Notes: generated by a model not told the origin, from the letters alone. A stretch of 64,000 bases of DNA from Symbiodinium natans (GCA_905221605.1 CAJNDS010000609.1:41011-105010), one strand, 5' to 3'. Positions 18,923 through 29,168 are shown, counted from the stretch's first letter. Numbers and translations: made by a program.

Positions 18923-20744
18923 GTGTGGTCACCAAACCCTCCTCGCGAATTTTCAACGACTCGGCAGTGGCTCTGGCTTTGTTAAATGCGGAGCATGGAG
19001 CTAGAGCGGCTCCTATTTTCGGCATCAGCTTCGGCTAGCAGGTATTAGGCGTCCTGGTAGGGTGGCTTGCAGCTACCCGATCCAGAAATGAACTCTACCT
19101 GCCTTCTCACTTTGGGTTTGACGTCGATGTTGAAGCTGGTTTCACACTGAAGGCTGCAACCCTTTCCTGTGTGATACAGACTTGCCCGCCCCAAGAATCC
19201 CGCTGAGAATCCCACAGAGTGCCTCCAACGAACCCTACAGGAAGAATCCTAGGGAGCCCAACCACAGGAGCCCAACCAGAGAATCCCATCGAGCATATCT
19301 GCGGCCCTAGATATCCCGACACCGCATCCCACACAGTATCCTTGGAATCCCCAGTTGTCCAATCCAAATGACCCTACTGTCAGTTGCTTCGTTTTAGGGT
19401 GTGGATGTTCGAAGGAACATCAACTATCTTGGCACTTTTTGTTATCTGCTTTTCTCAGGTTTTCTTAGCTCTTGGAGCGTCTTTCACGCATCTCTTGGCA
19501 AAGTCATGAAAGTTTTGGGGCCCAAAACGTGAAGCGATTTCGTCGCTTGACTGGTGGCCCGAAGTCTCTGCGATCCAAAGGCGCATATTGAGGGCACTCA
19601 AGCCAGAGCAATGTTGTTCGGTAGATTTCGGTTGTGAGAGGTAGTTAGGAATGCAGTTGTTTGTGTCGGCTGTTGTCGTGTCGTTGGCATGGGGATTCTT
19701 TGTGCGGTTGTATGTCAGTGAAGGAAGTCATTTGAAGTCCTTGTACTCCCTGCGTGAATCATGCTTCAGCCGCATCTTTGCATCCGGACTTAGGTGGACG
19801 GAACGTTGCCTGCTGTGTTCCGTTCCAAGAGTTACAATTGATTTCGGCTGCCTTTCTGCCTACGCCTTGGGCCGAGGCCGAACAACGTCCCTCTTGATCC
19901 AGGACTTCCTTACACAGCACGCCTCTAGAAGGTTGTGAGTGTACGTTGCAGAATTCTGCGGGACGCATCAGCTCGCAGCTGATTTTGCGCCTGGTGCAAG
20001 GTCCGAGGGTATGCTCAGCGATACAAGTTGGCTGCTGAGCATAAACGCTAAGTGAAGCCCGTTTCTTCCCCAGCTATGGGTCAATTGGTGCGGGAGTGCT
20101 TCGTTGGCTTCGCGTGTCTGTTGACTCAGTACCTGGCCGGATGCTGTCGACACACTGAGCTGCCTTGGTCGCGGGAATGAGGCGCAGTCAGACCAGTAAC
20201 TGACGTCCTCGTTGTGCTGGGATGTTCTGGGATGTGCTGGGTAGTATCCCCTTTGCGAGGCTCGAATTACGTTCACGGCAGGTCCAGAGCCAAGTCCACT
20301 CCTATGTAGGCGCTGTGTTCCCTGTATGGCTTGTAATCTAGATGCTCGGGTTTGTACGTACGTAGACCTACTGCGAGATCTTCATGAAACCGACTTCCGT
20401 GTTGTGAAAAATGCAGTTTTTCAGAAGACACGTCGGCACACAGAGCCCACAGCTAGATTAGTCGCTGCCGTCTTGAAGGCACAAGTGTCAACTTGCATAG
20501 GATGCAAGATCTGGCCAGACCCGCTGTTTCAACATTTGGGTGCCACAAGACATTGCAAGATCCGATTCCAGCTCGTGCACGGGGCATGCAGGGGGACAGG
20601 GTGACTTTGACAAGAAGTTGAGCAATGGTGAGCAATGCTTCAAGCTTCCGCAAATTTTGTGCAGCATGTGGCTTCCGCTTCAGAATAAGGCCTGGCTCTC
20701 TTCAACACCTACCTGTCCATGGCTTGGAGAAGATGGTTGTGAGA
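18923..20744. other. No confident exon; weak candidates
   Basis: Candidates at 19115-19190 (DVDVEAGFTLKAATLSC) and 19945-20035 (LQNSAGRISSQLILRLVQG) look protein-like but lack firm borders. A + frame at 19651-19938 starts with a hydrophobic segment and was not accepted. Between 19190 and 19370 a loose repeat of gaatccc / agcccaac occurs. Confidence 0.35.
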
Positions 20745-20847
20745 GAAGTGAGAAGCACAGATACACTCTCATGCTTGGATGGCTCCAAGGTTTCGGCTTT
20801 CTGTGCTGCAGAATCCGCCTGTGACTCCCGTGCCGGGCTTGGGAGAA
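20745..20847 (+). CDS. Repeated beta-module gene: B1 exon
   Basis: The frame reads APRFRLSVLQNPPVTPVPG and ends LGE at a donor gaa|gtaaac. This is the first half of the B module (F.[LV]SV.NP..TP). It joins in phase 0 across a 61-nt GT-AG intron to the B2 exon at 20909. The left border is approximate. Confidence 0.65.
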
Positions 20848-20908
20848 GTAAACCATGGAAGAAGCCAACTACCCAACGAAATAGTTGCCTTCGCTTGCCT
20901 TCATGCAG

Positions 20909-20944
20909 GAGTATAACTACTTCCTGTTGGAGTACAACGGCGAG
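20909..20944 (+). CDS. Repeated beta-module gene: B2 micro-exon
   Basis: Only 12 codons between atgcag and gag|gtttga, reading EYNYFLLEYNGE. Joined to the preceding exon it completes NP-x-x-TP...YNYFLLEY, which matches the B modules at 36381 and 42934. Phase 0 on both sides. Confidence 0.65.
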
Positions 20945-21274
20945 GTTTGATGTGGCCTGCCAGGTTGTGCGCTTCTTGACGTGTCACTCTTGTGCTGCAG
21001 GCATCGCTGCCCTTCCCCGGAATAGATATTTGGGTCGGTTCCTTGATTGTGGGTCGCGAAGAAGCAAGTCGCCAGCCAAGACCCACGCTGAGGCGTTTGG
21101 CAACACGACCATCGTCCCTACCACCACAGCTGCATCTCGTGCAGACTACTCGACATCCAACGAGGCTTTCATGTTGTTTCCATCTTTCTCGCGCTTTGTG
21201 TTCACATTTTCGGGACAGATGCACGGCGGGAATGATGCCAAGATGTAAGATGCATTTAGACATGGAGCCTCGAT

Positions 21275-22330
21275 GTGCTCATTGGAGTGAGTGCTGATGA
21301 GCGAGAGGGGCAGCTACTCAGCACAGTTTTGGTGAAACACGCACCCTGTGTGGCTCCGTATGAGATTGGGAAACGTTGTCCGTTTTCGGTACTTTCCCGG
21401 TGTCCATCTACTGTCGCGACTATGTCGGAATGCAACGAATGTGGACCTGATTCTTGCACCTCGGGGGCACCATGCCGAATCAGATCGAGCGCTCCCCACC
21501 GGTCACAGCGAACATCGGTCGCTCCAGCTCACTGCAGCAAATTCCATCCTCATTTCCAGGACGGCGTGTGCTTGCGGGATCGTTGCTCCCCCTCCCCCTC
21601 CCCTCCAAGCACTGGAGAGTCGGAACTTTGCCATCCCACTATCCATCCGGGGCCTGTTGGTTGGAGGCATCCAGTACAAGGCAACGTCCGGCTTCACAGT
21701 CCACCCTTTGGTGGGGATCGACCCAGCCACCGGCAACCGAACAAGTCGGCCTGGGCTCCACGCCTCCACGCCTTCCCGCCAAGGCGAAGCAGGGGACCCA
21801 GCCGAGACGCCCAAACCCAAAGGACCTCCGAACAGCCTGCCGAAGATTGCCGAAGTCCAAGCACAATCGAAAGGTCCAGATGTGGAGATTGCAGGCGACC
21901 CGTAACTTGCCTCGTCAGCTGCCGCCGCCTGACGTGCAAGGAAGACCCTTGGTTGAACCAGCCGGCAAACTCCACCGCCTCGAGCACGCAAATGACATTC
22001 CTGACTTCGGAAATATTTTCCTTGTGGCCCAACCCTCGTGGCGTGGCCGGGCCCTCCCGTCGCTACTCGGCTCTGCCAACTTTACCTCGTCTGGCTTCTC
22101 GGAGGCGGTTTCTGGACATGCCCACCTACATGGTTCCTCGGCAAGCCTCTGACGGCTTTTGGACCCACATCCCATCGGATACGGACGTGTGCCGTGCTGC
22201 CAACTTCCCTCGCCTTCGCCCCATGTTTGGCTTCCATGGACCGGTCGTCAGAATTTTGTCCTCTTTCCTGGCTACTGCGCCGCACCAGGTGACCGGGCAA
22301 CTTTTCGAACCGATCGTTTACGCGTAACGC
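21275..22330. other. GC-rich block open in many frames
   Basis: At least three + frames and two - frames stay open for 80-350 codons here, because the DNA is rich in G and C and poor in stop codons. Most of these peptides are P/R/S-rich without motif. Only two parts look like module exons: about 21438-21475 (NVDLILAPRGHHAESD, a weak C module) and 21620-21744. Confidence 0.5.
21620..21744 (+). CDS. Repeated beta-module gene: candidate F-type exon
   Basis: The frame reads RNFAIPLSIRGLLVGGIQYK then SGFTVHPLVGIDPATGN and ends at caa|gtcggc. FAIPLSIRGLLVG resembles the F strand W.I.LL..P.PV seen at 34975 and 43498. The surrounding GC-rich DNA is open in all frames, which lowers confidence. Confidence 0.4.
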
Positions 22331-22754
22331 CCCTTGGGACATGGGCTCGTCCGTCCTTGTGGCCATGGAGCTTGGCTCGGACTACTCTTTTTGATCATGG
22401 ACATGACAGTTTTGGTTTCGGTCAACCAGCACTGCATGTGTCGAAACATCCACTGCCGGCATCGTTTCCCGGTGTTGAATCTGTCAAATTTCGACAGAGT
22501 ACCTATCGCCCACCGAAGCACGTGTGCCACTGCCGGCGCTGTCTCCAGCGGTGCAGCGGGAAACGTACGACCGCACCTTTGGGCATTCTAGTACCCATTG
22601 ATTTGTGGGACATAGCAGTTGGTTGTTTGGAGGTGACAATTCAGCTTCGCCCAGTGAACGTGGTACCAAATGGAGGTCATTTGAGGCAGGGATGTTGACA
22701 GTGTGTGTTGTTTCCTGGCCATACCGCCTTGTTGGTGAGACGGCCCTGGCCTAG

Positions 22755-22824
22755 GGTGACAGCTCCCAGCGGCTTCCTCGTACCAACGGCTTGCATCATG
22801 ACGCTGAATCTTGGAGAAGCATTT
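22755..22824 (+). CDS. Repeated beta-module gene: C exon
   Basis: Acceptor gcctag and donor ttt|gtgtac frame RVTAPSGFLVPTACIM then TLNLGEAF. RVTAPSGFLVPTAC is the best match to the C consensus (RVTAP.GF.V...C). Confidence 0.65.
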
Positions 22825-23395
22825 GTGTACTGCAAGCAGCTACTATAAGTACTTGTGAAGTGGTGCGGCGCGATTCTTATGTCAACCCCTGATGACTTGC
22901 TTTGGTCCGAGGAGGGTGCACGAGTCGGAAATGTGCCCTGTCTTGCAATTGCGCCGTGTAGCTGCGAGAGAATCCGGCATGCAGAAGCGCTGGAATGGGA
23001 GCCGTTGCCATTGAAAGGCCCAACATCTCAGCATATGCTCCGGGCCCTGAACGAGCAGGGTGCCGAGATTTGCCGAGTGAGTCGAGCTCCGTTGCTTTCC
23101 TGATATGGCAAGGCCCAGCTGTTGCTATGGGCCGAGTTCTTGCCCCTTGGCCCTTAGATGTCACAGATACATCAGGTCGAGTGTTGATTCGTGTTGTGTC
23201 TTAATGGGCATGCGTGAGGAACGTTGAAACTACAGTCCAAGGCCCTCTCACTTGGTCTGCCAGGGTGACCAAACGCCATCTAGCCGCGGCAGGCCGAGAG
23301 ATGCACGGAGGTCTGTAACTACGAAACGCAGCCCTCGCATAGACTGTACATCAAGAAGTACAGTTTGATCACTTTATGCTGTCCGGAGGCTGCAG

Positions 23396-23452
23396 CTGAC
23401 ACAAGAGGGCAAGTACATGAAGAAGGGGGTGCTGTACGTGATGACGCTTCAG
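23396..23452 (+). CDS. Repeated beta-module gene: strand exon before B
   Basis: Exactly 19 codons between gctgcag and cttcag|gtgcat: LTQEGKYMKKGVLYVMTLQ. It joins in phase 0 through a 54-nt intron to VSNPQTTS at 23507, building the full 'G.Y.F.V.VSNP' start of the B module. Confidence 0.65.
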
Positions 23453-23506
23453 GTGCATTGTTTCTTACAGGGGTGTTTGCAATGACCTGCACGGTGTGAA
23501 GTTCAG

Positions 23507-23587
23507 GTCTCCAATCCGCAGACGACTTCAGCAGTCCCTGAAGATTGGCACGTGCAATCGTACGAAGACTTGCCCCTGTCTCAGCCA
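23507..23587 (+). CDS. Repeated beta-module gene: B exon
   Basis: After gttcag the frame has 27 codons, VSNPQTTSAVPEDWHVQSY then EDLPLSQP, and ends at cca|gtacat. It is a complete B module (VSNP..T...P.DW.V). Phase 0 with the preceding exon. Confidence 0.65.
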
Positions 23588-23627
23588 GTACATGACTGTT
23601 GCTGAGGCTCTCTGTTCTGACATCCAG

Positions 23628-23689
23628 CAAGGACCGTCAACAACATTATCGACGAGAGCTACATCCCCGGATTTATCATCAATACCGCT
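23628..23689 (+). CDS. Repeated beta-module gene: candidate E exon
   Basis: After catccag the frame reads TVNNIIDESYIPGFIINTA and reaches a donor gct|gtccag. SYIPGFIIN resembles the E strand ([GS]YEI....) that follows B modules at 28737 and 36662. The phase does not fit the preceding exon, so one border may be wrong. Confidence 0.4.
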
Positions 23690-23867
23690 GTCCAGGAGCC
23701 GATGCGCCGAAGCACTCGAATCGAGCGCAGTCCACGAAGTGTCCCCACAAGCACGCGCCGCGCAGTTTGGCAATCGAGCGCTTTGACATTTTTGCATCCT
23801 GCCAGTCGTTTGCCTACCTGGCCCCCGAGTCCACCAACGCCCTGATCAAGCAAAGGCCAGCCAAGCA

Positions 23868-23937
23868 TTCCCAAAGTACCCCAAAGCGTCCCAAAGCGTC
23901 CCAAAGCGTCCCAAAGCACCCCAAAGCATCCCAACGC
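23868..23937. repeat. Minisatellite, 10-11 bp unit (cccaaagcgt)
   Basis: About seven units of tcccaaagcgt / ccccaaagcac in tandem. One frame through it reads as PK-S-Q repeats. It is flanked by unique DNA. Confidence 0.85.
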
Positions 23938-24369
23938 CGCAATGGTGACGAAGCATGAGTTGCGACATAAGGTGTTTCTCAGTTGGATGATTGACATGTG
24001 AACATGATATTTGGTGCAGTGTCCTTGCTCACTCCCCCTGCCCACTCTCCTTGCCATCCCCCCTCCCTCCCCTGGCCCGAAACGTGGGGGGCCACGCCCG
24101 CACCTAACTGTGGATGATAGGGGAGGTAGGTGAGAGCTGGGGAGTCGTTAGTGCACCTACTCCCTACAAAGTGTAAAGGGTGCAGTGGCAATTTGGGTTT
24201 GTGGCCATCGAGTGCCACTCTCATTTTTGTTCCAATCCCCAAAACCTTGAGCTCACTGGGGCGATCACACAGAAAAGTTCCGTCAGGTTGGACTTCAACA
24301 TGTCGTTCCCAGGCATTGCTGCTTCGACCTCATGGGGTTGCAGCCATTCAGTTTGCATGACCTTTTTGG

Positions 24370-24456
24370 GGGATTTGCTGCTTTCATGGGCCCCAAAGGC
24401 GATTGGGGACCGGATTCAGATCGTGGCCCCTGTGTCGTACATGTTCAGCGAACCTG
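24370..24456 (+). CDS. Repeated beta-module gene: A plus C exon
   Basis: The frame reads LLLSWAPKAIGDRIQIVAPV then SYMFSEP and reaches a donor cctg|gtgatc. IGDRIQIVAP.SY.F is an A turn plus C module without the usual Gly. The preceding frame (VRLDFNMSFPG at about 24290) may be its upstream strand exon. Confidence 0.5.
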
Positions 24457-24949
24457 GTGATCGCCAACAGCTCGGTATCCATGTACCTGCATGGCCTTGT
24501 GAGCGCCATCCGGCCAGACCGTTCCTGATGAGGCCGGTGCCCCCAGTATATCTTCCTGGATGGTGCAATGACCAAAACGATACCAAGCTGCAGTACGGAG
24601 ACCCAGTCAAGAATTAGACATTGACCTTTTGTTCCCCTTGAGCACAACGAGGTGTATCTAGCAATTTCACGCAGGTGCTAACACGATCAATTGGCACCTC
24701 ATGGACGAGCCGACTTCTCGGGACGGGATGCCTTAGCAGTTGGGAAACACATTGCAGCCGCCTCGCTCCGTGCAGCCATTTCCAGCGTTCTGAGCACAGA
24801 CAGAGTCTTACTTATGCTTGCGGGGCACTCGCGCAGATGCTCCGCATGGCAAGTGTGGAGCCTAGCGGGTGCCAAAGTCATGACACTGTTTTTGCGAAAC
24901 TGGAAAGTGGTACAAGCATCGGCATGTATGGCTGGAGTTGATGAGGTAT

Positions 24950-25245
24950 ATCCCGTGTTTGACCGTGCCTCGGACAGCAACTCGGCAGCGCCACCAAGGC
25001 TTAATAGAGCTGGAACTGCCATGTATTTCCAAGTTGCAGACGTGCAGCTTGATCGTTTAGGCCAGCGTAGACCCCCAACAGTGAGAGACCATGCGAGCCC
25101 GCATGTGCACAAGCGACGACAGTTTCGCAAGATGTACAACAGTGTGCCCACACGTCCACTACTGGCCCGGACGAGAGCTCGGTTTTTGTTCAAAAAGCCA
25201 ACAGGCTTCCAGCAAACCCGCTGTCCGCCTGGCGCATCACGTGCC
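24950..25245 (+). CDS. Repeated beta-module gene: candidate exons with C module
   Basis: One open frame holds VDEVYPVFDRASDSNSAAP, MYFQVADVQLDRLGQ and near its end RARFLFKKPTGFQQTRC. The last part matches a C module with KP in place of AP. It may contain more than one exon. The minus strand is also open here but encodes simple-sequence peptides. Confidence 0.4.
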
Positions 25246-25334
25246 TGAATCGACCTAGCCACTCTTTGCCCTGGACTTTCGAACCGTTGACATCCTGTTT
25301 GGGGAACATACATGTATGTGTATGTATATAGGAA

Positions 25335-25356
25335 TACACACACACACACACACACA
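25335..25356. repeat. (CA)n microsatellite
   Basis: About eleven CA units, preceded by a short tatgtatata stretch. The repeat creates a long but meaningless minus-strand open frame. Confidence 0.9.
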
Positions 25357-25649
25357 TTTTCTGGAAATGTTATGTCTAGGGGGCCTAGGCTGGCACATCT
25401 GCCCAGGTCCGCCAAGATCCGCCAAGACGGGAGATGTGTCGTTGTTGACAGGAGGGGCCAGCCCAAAGACAGGTGGGTGCTTCCTGTTGAGTTCGCTCTC
25501 GTGTGTGCTCTCTCAACATCATCGCTGCCGGGCAGCTTGGCCGTCTTTTTTTGTTTTTTTGTCTCAGCTTGCAAATTGGCAGTGTGCAGCTTTGGCTTTG
25601 GAGCACGCTGAGCTTGTTCGTGTCAGGTTACCTGCCGCAGCGGGCTGGT

Positions 25650-25735
25650 CAATGGTACCACATGGTGGGAATCCATGCGCCTCTCGACTGCCATTACGTG
25701 TCAGGAAGTCGCTGCCTGCCAACATGCGCTTGTAT
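25650..25735 (+). CDS. Repeated beta-module gene: possible C exon
   Basis: The frame reads WYHMVGIHAPLDCHYVSGSR then CLPTC. IHAPLDCHYVSGSRC fits the spacing of the C module (AP....Y....C) but has lost the Gly. Borders are not resolved. Confidence 0.35.
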
Positions 25736-26113
25736 ACTAAAAGCAGGTCGCAGGATCAATGCCAACTTCTTTTTGCTGGGAATGCTTCTGGCGGTGATCT
25801 TGGCACGGACCGCGCCAAGTCTAGCAATGAACGGGGGCGTGCTGCACGTGGATGTCATGAGAGCTTCAGTTGCAAGTTCAGATCTAGGCGTGAGTTTCGA
25901 AGTCTTGGACAATTCATAATGTGGTTGATTGTGTGATACTGCGTGAGTAATCTCGGGTGACTCACATTTGATAGAAGGTGACTCAGCCGTTGCTGTCATT
26001 TTCCTCTTGTCTGGCTTCAGCCTGAAGTTGAGTGAGATGCAAGCAGCCGCGTTGGACTTCCGGCTGAACCTGATTACACAGATGTTTCTCGCCTGCCTCT
26101 CTCACACCAGTCA

Positions 26114-26332
26114 TTGTTTGGCTTCACCCGAGCAGATGCAGCAGTTTTGTTTGCTTCCTGTTTATTGTTTGACCGCCAGAAGAGTGACCAAGGCTGTCCA
26201 TGGGAGCGTCGCCAGGCTGTTCAAGTTGCACTCTTTGATGGGCCGAAACTCTCTGACAAGCATTCGAGGCCATCTGAGCCATCTGAGGATACCACTGCTG
26301 GCCTATCCGCTGGTGCAACTTGCTCACCGTAG
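26114..26332 (+). CDS. Candidate exon, function unknown
   Basis: The frame reads MFGFTRADAAVLFASCLLF then DRQKSDQGCPWERRQAVQ and VALFDGPKLSDKHSRPSE. The charged, mixed composition looks coding, unlike the hydrophobic overlapping + frame that starts at 25968. No family was recognised. Confidence 0.45.
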   Translation: MFGFTRADAAVLFASCLLFDRQKSDQGCPWERRQAVQVALFDGPKLSDKHSRPSEPSEDTTAGLSAGATCSP

Positions 26333-26460
26333 CCAGTGGCTCGATGGACAACTGCTCGATGGTCTAATGATCACGGCTCTTCAGTAGCAAAGCAGGGCAG
26401 GTTTGGTTTCATATGTGAGGCTTAGAGCAATCCGGATGCAATCCGATATCGAGCCGAGGC

Positions 26461-26781
26461 TTGCTTGCCGACGACGGTGAACATGTGCAGCAGCTGCAAA
26501 AGATTGCAAGAGATGAGAATGAGACACTGGGAAGATCACAGCATATCATGAGCCAGACACATGCGGAGCCTTGCAAAGAGCTTTGCGCAGCGGAGGTGCA
26601 TTCTCTTGGCCAAGTCAGCAGGACACTTGGGAGTCAAAGACAATTGGCCAGCGCGGCTGTGTGTGGCATTCCCCACCCTATTTTTGCGGGTACGGTGCTT
26701 CGTGTGCATGTGTCTTTGTACGAGTCCATCTTGCTGCAATCCAGTGCTGAGCATGAGGAGCCAACACGGCTGTTGCCCTGA
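26461..26781 (+). CDS. Candidate exon(s), helical protein
   Basis: A 106-codon frame reads DDGEHVQQLQKIARDENETL and HAEPCKELCAAEVHSLGQV, an amphipathic helix pattern, then TVLRVHVSLYESILL. It may span an unrecognised intron. Position suggests the C-terminal part of the first + gene, upstream of the membrane-anchor exon at 27482. Confidence 0.4.
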   Translation: MLADDGEHVQQLQKIARDENETLGRSQHIMSQTHAEPCKELCAAEVHSLGQVSRTLGSQRQLASAAVCGIPHPIFAGTVLRVHVSLYESILLQSSAEHEEPTRLLP

Positions 26782-27037
26782 CCAACGCAATCCTTGGAAA
26801 CCTATTGGGCGGCTTGGATCATGCTTAGTGAATGTGGGACATACGATCTCTGTGATCTCTCTTCGAAGGCGTCTTCGTGACCCCGGCCTTGCTGCTGATC
26901 ACGCTTGGCACCAGAGCATCTTGGGTGCAGTAGACGGGTAGGCCATCATCGAAGGCGTGTCACCGTGAAGTGACGTGAAGGTGCGGAAGTCAAGCCTTGC
27001 CAATTACTAAGACCAGTATTCAGCTTGGACCCGCCGT

Positions 27038-27385
27038 TCAGAAGCTGGGCATGAAGGCCTCGAGGCAACAAGCAGCGTAAGTGTGCCCCCAGTTTGGGCT
27101 GAGAATAGAGAGCCATGAAGAGACACCAGCCTGGCGCAGGTGCTCGTGCCGGTCGTCTTTGGCCAGTTGCTTCGACGCCCCCGCGCCTTGCGCTTTCATG
27201 CCAAGAACGGCGCTTTCTTCAAGAAGCTTTCGGCTGCGAAGCTGCAACTGCTTGCGCAGACGTGAACGGCATGGCCTGGCATTGGCTGAAATGACCTTGC
27301 ACGGCTCTGTCTCTCCATGCAACCGCGATGTCCAGCTTGCCAAGGAGTCCCTCTTGCTTCTGATTGTATGGAATGCCTTCAGCAA
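27038..27385 (-). CDS. Weak minus-strand frame, Arg/Leu-rich
   Basis: The minus frame contains RLRKQLQLRSRKLLEESAVL and KQLAKDDRHEHLRQAG, which looks helical. The + strand is also open. It could be chance or an unrelated gene; no splice signals or motif support it. Confidence 0.25.
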   Translation of the reverse strand: MLKAFHTIRSKRDSLASWTSRLHGETEPCKVISANARPCRSRLRKQLQLRSRKLLEESAVLGMKAQGAGASKQLAKDDRHEHLRQAGVSSWLSILSPNWGHTYAACCLEAFMPSF

Positions 27386-27481
27386 TGCCTTCGCAGCTGG
27401 CCTTGGGTGGCCCCGCTGACATTAGCCTCATGACCAACACGCCTGTGTGCATCGGTCATGTGCTCAGCTCATTGTTTCCAG

Positions 27482-27614
27482 GGTCGGTGGGAAAGAGCTG
27501 GTCCTCTTGGCTGTGCTCATGCCATTGTTGCACTTCACAGCGTTGCTGGGCTTTAAGAAGACCCTGGGCGATGATTATTCAGACAGCTCATCCAAGGCTC
27601 TGCCCCAGCCCTGA
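27482..27614 (+). CDS. Terminal exon with membrane anchor and short tail
   Basis: After a tttccag acceptor the frame reads VGGKELVLLAVLMPLLHFTA then LLGFKKTLGDDYSDSSSK and stops at TGA 27612-27614. A single hydrophobic helix followed by KK and a short acidic/Ser-rich tail is the usual shape of the C-terminus of a type I membrane protein. It would suit a large surface protein with repeated beta modules outside, but the exons in between (26-27.4 kb) are not firmly assigned. A telomeric tract follows 25 bp later. Confidence 0.6.
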
Positions 27615-27639
27615 AGAATGGATAGGGACGGTGTTGCGC

Positions 27640-27775
27640 CCCTAAGCCCCAAGCCCTAAACACTAAACCCCAAACCCTAAATCCTATAACCACAAAACCC
27701 TAAACCATAAACCTTAAAACCCTAAAACCCTAAAACCCTAAACCCTAAACCCTAAACCCTGACACCCTACACCGA
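27640..27775. repeat. Degenerate interstitial telomere-type repeat
   Basis: About eighteen CCCTAAA-like units with many variants (cctaagcccc, cactaaacccc, ccataaacctt, ccctaaaa). It is the most decayed tract of the window and so probably older than those at 10.4 and 14.7 kb. Confidence 0.9.
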
Positions 27776-28002
27776 AAACCTGACCACTTACAAGCAATGG
27801 TTTTGCCTGCAAGGATCTTGACCTGGCCCCGCATTGGGATCGATCCGAAGGATGCTGTCGCGGCTTCCTATGTGGCACCGGGGACTCGAATTTGTTGAAA
27901 AAATTGGGGCGCATCTTCAACAGACACAAGGCTGGGTTCTGGAGCAATCAGTCTTTGATTTGAGGCTTCTCAGAAAACCCTTGCCTTCGGATTGCCGCTG
28001 AT

Positions 28003-28171
28003 CAAGACACTATTTGAAGGCAGTTTGTGCCTCAGTTCCTGTGGTGGATGGTGTGTTTGCTTTGCTAGCTGCCTCTGCTTGTGCCCATTATCCCTGGGAT
28101 CCTTTGCCTGACCTTGAGGCACAGGCCTCGCCTACTTCTGTGCGCCGATCATGTTTCTCCATCCAATGCAG
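28003..28171 (+). CDS. Candidate exon, function unknown
   Basis: The frame reads VCASVPVVDGVFALLAASAC then AHYPWDPLPDLEAQASPTS, ending in a Cys-containing tail before a stop. The start is hydrophobic. Borders are not fixed. It may be an early exon of the second + strand module gene. Confidence 0.4.
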
Positions 28172-28217
28172 CTGAACCTTGCCTAGCTGGGATCTGACCA
28201 CATCTGATCGTCTTCAG

Positions 28218-28337
28218 GCCGTTGACACTGTTCCCTTCAGTCCCTCAGTCTTGGCGCCGAGGATGATCGGCGCTGCGATGCTTCCCTACTTCAAGCAGTA
28301 CCTGGGCCAAGAGCAGATGCCTGACGAAAACCGCTGA
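28218..28337 (+). CDS. Candidate exon, function unknown
   Basis: A gtcttcag acceptor is followed by AVDTVPFSPSVLAPRMIGAA then MLPYFKQYLGQEQMPDENR and a stop. It looks clearly coding. If the stop is used it is a terminal exon, but module exons continue 50 bp later on the same strand, so a missed donor is also possible. Confidence 0.5.
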   Translation, partial: AVDTVPFSPSVLAPRMIGAAMLPYFKQYLGQEQMPDENR

Positions 28338-28384
28338 GATGAGGGAAAAAAGGGTGAGCCGTTGCAATGCCCTTACTGTCCTTG

Positions 28385-28500
28385 TCACGCCAGTACCATG
28401 ATGTGGACATATGTGGTTTTATCAGGGAGCTTCTTTTGTATGCTCTGTTCAGGTCCATCCCAGCTCTGAGCCCTGTTCGCTTCATGGTCCAAGTCCAGCG
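28385..28500 (+). CDS. Repeated beta-module gene: strand exon before B
   Basis: The frame reads DVDICGFIRELLLYALF then SPVRFMVQVQ. The VRFMVQVQ end is the strand that precedes NP in the B module, and the B exon with NPPRTP follows at 28570. The exact donor is ambiguous (cgg|gcaagt looks like a GC donor). Confidence 0.5.
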
Positions 28501-28569
28501 GGCAAGTCGCGTTTGAGACAGTTTGTGTGCATCGCTTTGCATGTAATTGCGTGTTTTTCACCCTGACAG

Positions 28570-28649
28570 TCCATCGCCAGGAATCCCCCTCGAACACCGA
28601 CCATTAACCTGTTCCAAGTACGCCAGCTGGATGCCAATGGAACTTTGAA
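28570..28649 (+). CDS. Repeated beta-module gene: B exon
   Basis: After ctgacag the frame reads SIARNPPRTPTINLFQVRQL then DANGTL and ends at ttgaa|gtgcgt. NPPRTPTINLFQV is an excellent B module. The two left-over bases join with the first base of the exon at 28737, so the phase fits. Confidence 0.65.
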
Positions 28650-28736
28650 GTGCGTAGCTCACTGGGGTTATGGGTTCTCATGCATCCGTTAGTGCTGTCA
28701 GCATTTTTGTGGTGAATTCTTTTTGCGCTGTTGCAG

Positions 28737-28800
28737 TGCAAGGTCTTCTCGAATGATCACGGGCTACGAGATTGTTCCAGAGCTTGTCAGCCCTATGGTG
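28737..28800 (+). CDS. Repeated beta-module gene: E exon
   Basis: After gttgcag the frame reads ARSSRMITGYEIVPELVSPM. It joins in phase to the B exon through an 87-nt intron. ITGYEIVPEL is the E strand that also follows B at 36662. The exon end is near the large AG microsatellite. Confidence 0.6.
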
Positions 28801-28819
28801 ATGCAGGCAGACAGGAAAC

Positions 28820-28858
28820 AGAGAGACAGAGAGACAGAGAGATAGAGAGACAGAGAGA

Positions 28859-28905
<47 letters not shown>

Positions 28906-28909
28906 AGAG
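28820..28909. repeat. (AG)n / (ACAG)n microsatellite
   Basis: About 90 bp of almost pure purine on the + strand, with gagacaga and gatagaga variants. It lies in a probable intron just after an E exon. It produces spurious open frames on both strands. Confidence 0.95.
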
Positions 28910-29116
28910 TTTTTGCGTGTTTTTTGCGCTCTGGCGACTGGCAGGCCCCGGCCATTTTCCCTTGCCGCATCGACGTGAACTTGGTAACTGGCTTGCCCGG
29001 ATCTGAATGTCCATTGCTGCGCCTTGAACAAGATTCTGCTCACGCCACCCTGCTGTCTTCTTTGTCACTTATTTCCCCTAGGCTACAGCTTCGCTTCCGT
29101 GTTTTTTAGATAGATA

Positions 29117-29119
<3 letters not shown>

Positions 29120-29152
<33 letters not shown>

Positions 29153-29168
29153 CTAACCCCCCCCCCCC
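29120..29168. repeat. (TA)n microsatellite and C run
   Basis: About 15 TA units, then agctaa and a run of about 12 C. It marks the left edge of the low-complexity block that continues to 30.7 kb. Confidence 0.9.

Noticed and set aside
21275-22327. 350-codon plus-strand open frame
   Set aside because: Two other + frames and two - frames are just as open over the same GC-rich block, and the peptide is a P/R/S-rich mixture. Only small parts match module motifs, in other frames.
24699-25574. 291-codon minus-strand open frame
   Set aside because: It crosses a (CA)n microsatellite (VCVCVCV) and module-like + exons. Length comes from lack of stops in repeats, not from selection.
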